Shown: piece by piece, positions 15,530 through 24,100 of the stretch
Layout: each line of letters starts with the position of its first letter
Position numbering within the stretch: position 1 is the stretch's first letter
Assembly (NCBI GenBank): GCA_020637495.1
Contig: JACJVV010000003.1
Location: 62,001-126,000 of the forward strand
Direction: 5' to 3'
Length of the DNA: 64,000 bases
Source of the DNA: Candidatus Woesearchaeota archaeon
Lineage (GTDB): Archaea > Nanobdellota > Nanobdellia > Woesearchaeales > JACJVV01
The notes under the pieces: model-generated
The model's database searches: none
The model's input: the letters and a program-made list of their open reading frames with translations, nothing else
Told to the model about the DNA's origin: nothing
Position numbers and translations under genes: made by a program

Positions 15530-16891
15530 TTAGCCGAATACAAGGAGAGTCGGCTTAAGAAGCATTATCAGACCAAGAGCGATAAGCACTATACCTGAGA
15601 CAAGCTTGAGTATCTTGCCCATGCCTTCGCTCATCCTTTCAGACTTGAATGTGTACATGAATGACATCAAGATTACAAACAATGGTATCACATAGACAAG
15701 GCAATAGAATGCTATGTAAAGATAATGCATCATCGTAAGTTCTACACCATAATTTGTTATGAGAACCTCATTGTACTGCACAGGAAGTATCAAAGTGCAT
15801 CCGAGTTCGACAAGATTGACGAATGCTGCAAGTATTATTGTACCGATTATAGCGATTGTCAGTCCTTTCGCTGTCTTCGCTTCTTTTACCTCTTTGACTA
15901 TCTGTCTACCTCTTGCAAGTATCTTATGCATATGCTTATCCTTTATGCTCATTGATATCCCTTTCTTGAAGAAGAAGAAATCCTTAACATTGATAAGACC
16001 GACAACAAGAGCTATCAACCCTACAGATATCCTGATTATACCTTTGTATTCCCCAAGCAATTCTGTTCTCAAAGCAAGAAGAACAATTATGAAAAGGAAA
16101 TACATCACTCCTGAAGTCACTATGAACACTGAACCAATCAGGAACATCTTGCTCTTCGATTGCGCGTACACCAACAATGACAATAAGATTGCAAGCACAG
16201 CAATTGCGCAAGGATTGAATCCATCAAGAAGTGCAATTATGAATGTAAATATAGGAAAAGAGAACTGGCTCGCAAAATCAAGGATTGCAGTAGCCTTGAA
16301 ATGACCAGCTAGGTAGAAAAATATTATTATGAATATTATTATCAGACCACCTATCATGTATCTCTTGTCTAGCTTTTTCCTGAAGATAAAATAGAATATG
16401 CCGAATATCAGCAGCAGCATCAGAGGGATGAAATAGATATTTTCCTTATCTTCCTGGCTAGAGGTATGAAGGACTGATCCTGATACATTCACCCCATCAG
16501 CTTCAAGACATCCAAGTATCGACAATTCAATCTGATTCTCATAGCCGTTGTAAGCCTTGTAGCTCTCGATATATTGCATGTCACCTGCTTCTTCTGTGAA
16601 TCCAATGAACACCTTATCACCTATGAATGTCCTAGGCACACCTATTGACAATGTGCTACGGTTCTCTGCAAATTCCTTATAGAATGCATAATCCTTTGTC
16701 ACATCAATCCTAGTTATGTTCAATTCTGGATAATCTAATTCGAGGTCATTGAGCAAAACCTTCTCAGCTGCACAATGCGGACAGGTAGGTGAGTAGAAGA
16801 ATGTTATCTCACAATGTTCTGCAATCGCAAAAGGTAGTGCAAAAAGAGACAAAAATAATGCAAACAATAATGCTGAATAGATCTTTTTCAT
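15530..16891 (-). CDS. Thioredoxin-like domain fused to a CcdA/DsbD-type membrane electron carrier
   Basis: A 453-aa protein. After a signal peptide (residues 1-24), an extracellular thioredoxin-like domain carries CPHC in FFYSPTCPHCAAEK and the cis-proline region GVPRTFIGDKVFIGF. A helix at ~155-170 leads to a six-to-seven-helix CcdA-like block. Its two membrane cysteines are in GFNPCAIAVL and VELGCTLILPVQ, the redox pair that shuttles electrons across the membrane in CcdA/DsbD. So cytosolic reductant could be passed to the exported CPHC domain. The gene lies 134 bp upstream of gcvH on the same strand. N-terminal thioredoxin-CcdA fusions reverse the DsbD order. Confidence 0.88.
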   Translation of the reverse strand: MKKIYSALLFALFLSLFALPFAIAEHCEITFFYSPTCPHCAAEKVLLNDLELDYPELNITRIDVTKDYAFYKEFAENRSTLSIGVPRTFIGDKVFIGFTEEAGDMQYIESYKAYNGYENQIELSILGCLEADGVNVSGSVLHTSSQEDKENIYFIPLMLLLIFGIFYFIFRKKLDKRYMIGGLIIIFIIIFFYLAGHFKATAILDFASQFSFPIFTFIIALLDGFNPCAIAVLAILLSLLVYAQSKSKMFLIGSVFIVTSGVMYFLFIIVLLALRTELLGEYKGIIRISVGLIALVVGLINVKDFFFFKKGISMSIKDKHMHKILARGRQIVKEVKEAKTAKGLTIAIIGTIILAAFVNLVELGCTLILPVQYNEVLITNYGVELTMMHYLYIAFYCLVYVIPLFVILMSFMYTFKSERMSEGMGKILKLVSGIVLIALGLIMLLKPTLLVFG

Positions 16892-17087
16892 ATATTGCAG
16901 ATTATCAGCATCCAGTTTTTATATTTTTCCAAATAAACGCAGAATTGCTGCAATCTATCAACTTACATAATATTGCCATATTAGTATACAAAAATATATC
17001 TTTCGTTACTTATTAGTTGTCGCTAACATTTAATATAGATTGCTTACCTAGAACTAGATATTGATTGAGTTGGGGGGTTAAGACAAA

Positions 17088-17510
17088 ATGATTGTCCAGA
17101 TCGGAAGATACAAATTTGAGAAGGGAAGCAGCAAAGAAGTAAAGAAGCTATGCCCTCTCACTCTGAAAGACATGACAAAAGATGGCGAAAGGGGAAGCCT
17201 TTCAAGCAAGATTTCTATTGTTGTCAAGAAGCCTGATTATGGCCTTATAAAAGTCCCAAGAGGGGAGCCAATAGTCGAAAGGATGCTGAAATTGACAAAT
17301 AACAGCAAGGACTCATCAAGATCATTCGTTCTCCTTTACGTAAACAATACTTTTGTAGGTTACAAAAGCCTGCAGAGCATGAAATTCATACCAGGATTCA
17401 ACAAGAAACATTATGTCAGCATATTGGATAAGTATGAAACAAAGAAGAAAAAAAAGTCAACAGGAAAAGGGTATAAGGCAATAAAGGCCAGCCCTTACAT
17501 GGCTTTCTAG
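17088..17510 (+). CDS. Unknown basic 140-aa protein
   Basis: A soluble 140-aa protein with no recognised family. It has a beta-rich middle (SFVLLYVNNTFVGYKSLQSM) and a strongly basic C-terminal part (KYETKKKKKSTGKGYKAIKA), compatible with nucleic-acid binding. A strong ribosome-binding site, TTGGGGGGTTAA, ends about 8 bases before the ATG at 17088, so it is translated from a leadered mRNA. It is convergent with eS8, and a dispersed hairpin repeat lies between them. Confidence 0.65.
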   Translation: MIVQIGRYKFEKGSSKEVKKLCPLTLKDMTKDGERGSLSSKISIVVKKPDYGLIKVPRGEPIVERMLKLTNNSKDSSRSFVLLYVNNTFVGYKSLQSMKFIPGFNKKHYVSILDKYETKKKKKSTGKGYKAIKASPYMAF

Positions 17511-17548
17511 ATTATGTTATTATAATTATTTAGAAATTATCATTTAAT

Positions 17549-17605
17549 AAAAAAAGCTCTCCCCGACGCGATTCGATCTATATCGCACTCGCGTGGTAAT
17601 TATAT
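17549..17605 (+). repeat. Dispersed GC-rich hairpin element, copy 1
   Basis: An intergenic element starting with an A7 run and CTCTCCCC, then GACGCGATTCGAT. It folds as outer stem ACGCGA/TCGCGT around inner stem CGAT/ATCG with a CTAT loop, then TAATTAT and a T run. Two other copies are at 46983-47037 and, inverted, 61647-61699. The element stands out from its AT-rich surroundings. Confidence 0.8.
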
Positions 17606-17684
17606 TTTTTCTAAATGTTGATAAAATAAAACTAACAATAACTATAACAAATATAATATAACTGTATAGAAGAATTATGAAGAA

Positions 17685-18062
17685 TTAAATCAAATAGCCA
17701 TTAACAGTTCCATCTTGACCAGGTCTAGATGTAACCACCACATCACCTTTGTCTGTTGTGACAGTACAACCTTTAGTGATGATATTTCGTCTTACATAGT
17801 TTGCGTTTGCAGGATTAGCTTTCACTGAGAGTATCTTTACTTTCACTGATTTCTTGCTCTTCTTATCCATCACATTAGCAATATCTGTGTCAAGGACTAC
17901 TACTTTCTGATTAGCTCCTAATCCTCTAAGTGTCTTCTTCTTCAATGTGCCAATCTTAGTCAGTGTAGGCTCTCTTCCAGTCTCATACTGCTTCTTCTTC
18001 CGAAAATCTACATATCTTGAACCTGTAGCGGTCTTATTTGATCGTGCTTGTGATACTACCAT
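17685..18062 (-). CDS. rps8e: Ribosomal protein eS8
   Basis: A 125-aa small-subunit protein. The N-terminal RSNKTATGSRY and RKKKQYETGREPTLTKIG match archaeal eS8 (K-x-T-G-x-x-R, G-R-x-P-x-x-T). The conserved LRGLGANQKVVVLDT and the C-terminal RNIITKGCTVTTDKG/GQDGTVNGYL motifs are also present. A TATA box at 18086-18093 is centred 27 bp from the ATG at 18062, so the mRNA is leaderless. It is monocistronic as far as seen. Confidence 0.97.
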   Translation of the reverse strand: MVVSQARSNKTATGSRYVDFRKKKQYETGREPTLTKIGTLKKKTLRGLGANQKVVVLDTDIANVMDKKSKKSVKVKILSVKANPANANYVRRNIITKGCTVTTDKGDVVVTSRPGQDGTVNGYLI

Positions 18063-18085
18063 AGCTACTGAGAAATTGTGATTTG

Positions 18086-18093
18086 TTTATAAA
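18086..18093 (-). promoter_or_regulatory. TATA box for eS8
   Basis: TTTATAAA centred 27 bp ahead of the start codon, indicating a leaderless transcript. Confidence 0.7.
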
Positions 18094-18107
18094 CCTTGCG
18101 GATTGGC

Positions 18108-21100
18108 TTATCTTTTCTTATAAGCTTTCTTCAAGCCATGCAGCATCTCTTCCCTATGTGACATAGGCTTTGTTTTTGCTGATTTGCTTGGTTTTGCCTT
18201 CACTTCAGCTGAAGCAACCGAAACCTTAGGTATATTTACTTTAGGGAGAGTCATCTTAGGTAGCTTGAATCCAAGTTTGAACTTAGGGATAATCATCTTA
18301 GGAAGCTTCAATTTAGGAAGCTTGAGTTTAATTGACTTTATTTTAGGAGTCTCAATCTTTTTGGCTTCAACTTTTTTGAAATTAGTCTTCAATGTACCAA
18401 TACCCTTAAATGACAGTTTTGCAGTATCAACTACTTTAGTAGTTGAAGTTGCAATCTTACTCCAAGCATTGGATGAACTCTTAACGATGTCTTTGCCTAG
18501 ATCAATAAAGTATTCTTTTGTCTTTTGCAATGGATTTGCCTTCTTGAAGAAGGACCTGGGCTTCTTGTTAAGGGAAAGCATCATGAACAATGGATTAGCT
18601 AGTTTCTTATGGCTATGACGCATAGCACGATCAGCTTCCATAGTTATCAACTTCTCTTCGATCTCGGCCAATCTTTCTTGATAGGTGCGCATCCTGTTCT
18701 CATATGCTCTTGTCTCAAGCTTCTTCGTGTCAATGTAATCCACTTGAGTCTCTCTCATCAATTTCAAGATACGTTCTTTCTCGTCTACCAAGCGCTTCTC
18801 CTCATTGCCTAGGATTTTAGTAAGGTTCGCAAGAGTCGTCTCATTTGTTATTATCGCTTGGACAATCTTGTTCAGCCTTGTCTCGTATTCTGTAATTGTC
18901 TCCATATATTCTTCCATGCTGAGCTTCCCTTTCTCAAAGCATTCAATCTGGCTTTCCTTGATCAGGCCAAGGACTATATGACTTTCCTTATGCAGAACTT
19001 TAAGTTTTTCTTGTAGAAGAAAGTATCTCATGGATATCGCAAAGATGAACATTATGCAGAGCAATGCAATGAAAGAGAGCAACAGCAAGTGCCAATTCCT
19101 TTGAATAAAATTCCAGACATTAAATTTCCCAACTACTTCTAGAGCAAGATAGAATTTCGCATCATTAGCTCGTTTCAATGCAAGTTCAAACTCTCCACGA
19201 TCCAGTGCTGCCTGAGCAAGAAGCACGAGACGATCTGTCTCTGCTGTCTTGAGTCCACGATCATTCGCATCAGATATGCTGTTCCTAACTTCAGCAAGAA
19301 GCGAATCTGATTCTAATGCATCATTATAATTCTCCTGCATTAATGCTTCAGTATCTATAATTTCTGAATAATCCCTTTCATCGAAGAACTGGTCAAGCAT
19401 CTGCATCAATGGTTCTAACTTTATCGTATTATATCCAAACCTTTGAAGCTCTGATAAAAGGAAGGAGGAATTTTTGATGAGATCCTCTGCATCAGAACGT
19501 GATATAGGTACGATGTATAGCTCAATGGTCCTCTGCTCTTGGATAGGACTATATCTATACAATGTCCTGTTGCCGAATTCTTTCGTATTGTTGATTACGC
19601 CTCTTATGACAAAGAGAAGTTCGTAGTTTCCATCAGTGAAATACTCTGGGGCATTTATGCTTACTGTATAGTTTAAGCTATCATTTATACCTATTGACTT
19701 ATGTGTCTTAGGGTAGATATCAATATATTGGTCAAGGAATCCCGAAAGTTCCATCGTCACTTCATCCATCCTACCACTGAAAGCATTCTCAACTGTAAGG
19801 ATGAATGTCTGATTCTCTCCACGTACTAATTCGTATATCTCACTTGTCTGGAAAAGTGCTTCACGCTGGATATCGGAAAGATCTGTTATTGAGATTCTCT
19901 CTCCGTTTCCAGCTCCGCCTCCTCCACCGCCACGTGTGTCTTCTTCCTCTTGATTATTATTGATTATTATTATCTCTTCTTCATAATCGCCATCTGCCTG
20001 TCCGCACGCCTCTACAAGTATCCCATCCACCACTGGATCGCAGAACAATGGTATGTCCACTGTATAAGTAAGGGTGGTATTTCCGTTTGCATCCTCAACA
20101 ATATCTCCTGAGAGATTGTAACCCATAAGAGTTATGTTCAATGTTATCGTCTGGTTCGTTAGAGAAGCAAGTACTGATTCATTAAATTCTAGAGTAAGAT
20201 TATTGTATATGTTAGAACTATTGCTCACATTGTTGTAATATAGATTAACAGTATTTGTATCCCATGTTACTGGATCAGTGCTCGTTATATATGAGCTTGC
20301 AGTTGCAGATGCTACTTCGAATATACCAGGTACAGACCAATTGAATGATACGTTATATGCTGAATTTGATATGTTCCCATCACCAACACCATTGACGAAA
20401 TAAGCTGCAACCTGATATTGCCTATTGGCACCCATGAACATGTATGCAGGATAACTTAATGTATCTGGGTCGATGTATAAATATGGGCCACCTATCGTAG
20501 AGATAAGCGTACCAGTAACAGTATTGCTTGAATTTGAAGACATTGCACCAAGATCAGTTATAGTCATTACTAGATCATCCTGTATCTTCTCTAGCAAGAA
20601 TAATGTAGTAAGGTCTATTGTAGTATTTGTACCTGCAGGCACTTCATAGAATTCAGGCTTCTGATTCCCATCTATAAGGACACGGGAGGAACCTAAATTA
20701 TGTGTAACTGCAAGATCAAGAGTGCAGTTGTCATTAGTAAACTGGCTGTCTCCAGTATTCATCAAAGTGATATTTCCTGTATCTTCTGTTGTTCCCCATC
20801 CGAAGAAAGTACCTATGCTGCTAGGAGTCACATCCCATGTGCAATCCCAGAATATTGAAAGGTTGGTCTCGTTTGAAGTAGATGAACCATCTATCGTATC
20901 ATTCACGATCATCCTGTAGGTATGGATGCCTTCTGTCTGCGGAACAATAGTTGCATAATAATTAGAGGTTACGCCATAACTTGTATTTGTCATTGTTACG
21001 TTTATTGCATTGCTCCATGGATCGGAATTATTCTTCCATTGTAATATTACAGTATCAGGGTTTCCTTCATTATCTGTTACAATAACCGATATGTTAACTG

Positions 21101-24100
21101 TTGTCCCTACATCCAATAGTGCTTCAGAACTAGGATCATGTGATATGTTCGTCACTTCTGGATCTGTATTTCCTTTTATTATTCTTGTCTCTGTTTGATT
21201 AATATTTCCTGATTCATCTGTGACATTGATGTAATATTCATATTGTCCTGCTGCTTGCAGATTTGTCTGGATCAATGTGAAATAATAATCGCTTCCATCA
21301 TCATCTATTGACCATGATGCATCAGTTATCCCTGAACCAATAGAGGTCAGATTTGTAACGTTTGTTCCATTGTATCTGAATTTTGTATAAGTGCCATTGA
21401 AGTAATAGGTTATGTTCCTGAGATATGCTTCTGATATAGTCGTATTCAATGTGAAAGAACCTGAGCTTCCTGTATCGTTAACTGGATTATTTGCTGAGAA
21501 ATCTACTTGAGGAATAGTAAGGTCAATAGTTATTGAAGTGTTCTGTTCTACACAATTACCTGTATTGTCACATATATAATAATTCCAAGTGTAGTTCCCT
21601 TCTGAAAGAACATATGATTGATTCAATGTCCCTGATGTTCCTGTAATGTTCCATGATGAAGATGTAACGGTACTGTTGGTGCTATCCCATATTGTTAAAG
21701 TATAGTTCTGCAATGCAATGTCTTCTGTCACTGTTGCGATGAAACTTACATTCGTATAGTTTAGATATGATTGGTTCTGAGGTGAGGATATCGTCAGTGA
21801 AGGTGCATCTGCGTTAGTATTTACATACCATTGGAAATAAGGATAACCAAGGTTTGTGACATTATTTGTATCCATTGCCCATGCATTCGTGAAATCCCAG
21901 CTTGCATCTGTGAATGTTGATTGTGTCTTCATCTCTGATGTAGTCTTTCCAGTTATCTCGCCATAAGGATCAGTAGATGTTGCTTGTCCTGAACTTTCAG
22001 TGTCCCAGAAACTTTCCGGAGTGCCTACGGAATTACTTGGACCTGCACCTATAAATCCGCCAGTATCAAGACCTCCAGTCACATAACCAGTAGCATAGGA
22101 CCAATAAGAGTAACCACCTATACCGCACATACCTCCTACGTATCTTGATCCTGTAACATTTCCGGTAGAATAACTATTATATATAGAGGAACTTGATGAT
22201 TCCCCTAACAATCCACCTACTCTCTGATTACCATATACACTTCCTGTTGAGAATGATTCTCGTACTTCTCGTGCATATGCTGAACCGAGAAGACCACCGA
22301 CTCTATCTGTTGAGGCAGTTCCAGTAACATTTACTTTTGCATAAGATTGCAATACATATGTATTATATATCCTACCTGCAAGACCTCCTGCATAACCACC
22401 TGTCGTTGACAATTGGCCTATTGCATAGGACGATGAGATATTATTATCACTAGAAGTATATCCTGCTAGCAGACCAACATTAGTTGTTCCAGTAAGATTT
22501 CCTGTTACTCCAACATTGAAGATTCCTTCACTAGCGTCTGATGATGCACCATACAATATTCCGATTAAGCTTCCGGTATATTGATTTCCTGTTACACTAG
22601 CATCAGTAATGGTAAAGTTCCTGAATATTGCTCCCATTCCAGCAGCTCCGAAGATCCCTTGATAATCACTTGACCTTGAGATATAAAGCCCATTAATATC
22701 GTGACCTGAACCATCAAAGTACCCTCTGAAACGATTAGTTGTTGTTCCTATCGGCCTGAATCCTGAACCCGGCCATTCTGTTCCATTATAGTTTCCTTTG
22801 CTAGGATTTGTTGCAGTTGCATCGATGTCATCAATCAATATGTAATGACGATCAGGAAGATCCTCCATATCCTGAAGTTGATAGATGGTCTCAATCTGAT
22901 ATGGTTCGGTTACTGTTCCAAAACCCCCTGAGAATGAAATAGAGAACTTATTGATATCACCATAGTTGTATGTTGTACCATCGTCAACAACAGCTCTAAA
23001 CTCATATGTCGTTCTTGGAGTTAGTGTAGTCAACACTTCCGTAAATTCACCTGTTGAGGCTTGTTCAGTCCTTGTAGTATTTGTCCAAGTTGAACTTCCA
23101 AAAGCGCGATACTGGAATGATACATTCCTATTGCTCACTCTTAGAGTACCACGCAATGTTGCTGAAGTGCTTGTATAATTTGTAACAAGCTCTGTAGTTA
23201 CAGGTATTATGTCATAGGAATCAATCAGATCCCTCAAGTATGGAAAACCTTTGTTCAAAGAGGTGTCAATATCCCATGTGCCTGAGAAATCCCATCCTGA
23301 ATATGTCACAAGATTCCTCATCTCAGTCGTATTCTTTCCTGTTGCATAACTTCCTGGAGAAGCTGCCTTTGCAGAAGTATAAGTGTTCCAATAATTATTT
23401 GCATTCCCTCCTGTAGGACCTGAACCAACCAGTCCACCGGATTGAGCAGAAGTCTCTGTAATATATCCTGTTGCATAGGTATTGTAGAAAATACCACCGA
23501 GGCCGACTAAACCACCTATATATGTACCACCAGTTACATTACCTGTTGCATAAGAATCAATGATTGTTGAACTTGATGATTCTCCAAGCAGTCCGCCTAC
23601 CCTTTGATCGCCAACAACATTTCCTGAAGCGTAAGAGTTTGTCACCTGCCTTGCATATGTTGAACCTACTAAACCACCTACATAACTTGTTGTTGATGTG
23701 ACATTAGCTTTTGAATAGGAATAAGAGAGATATCCATTATATAATCTACCGATTGCTCCTCCAGCATATAAGCCTGTAGAAGTGACTATTCCCTCAGTGG
23801 AGATATATGTCACATTATTATCATGAGAGACGTAACTAGCCAATAATCCAACATATTGAGTTCCTGTAACATTTCCTGTAACCCTAACATTGAATATTCC
23901 TTCATCATTTGGATTGGTCGCACCATACAATACTCCAACCATACCTGCAGCGTATTGATTAGCTGTTATACTTACGTCTGTCATAGTGAAGTTTCTAAAT
24001 GTTGCACCCATTCCAGCAACTGCAAACAATGCCTGATAATCACTTGACCTTGAGATATAAAGACCATTAATGTCATGGCCTGATCCGTTGAAGTAACCCC

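Noticed and set aside
18184..18618. A 144-codon plus-strand frame at the end of the giant surface gene
   Set aside because: It is the complement of the KLPK repeat tail; the hydrophobic look comes from the repeated codons.
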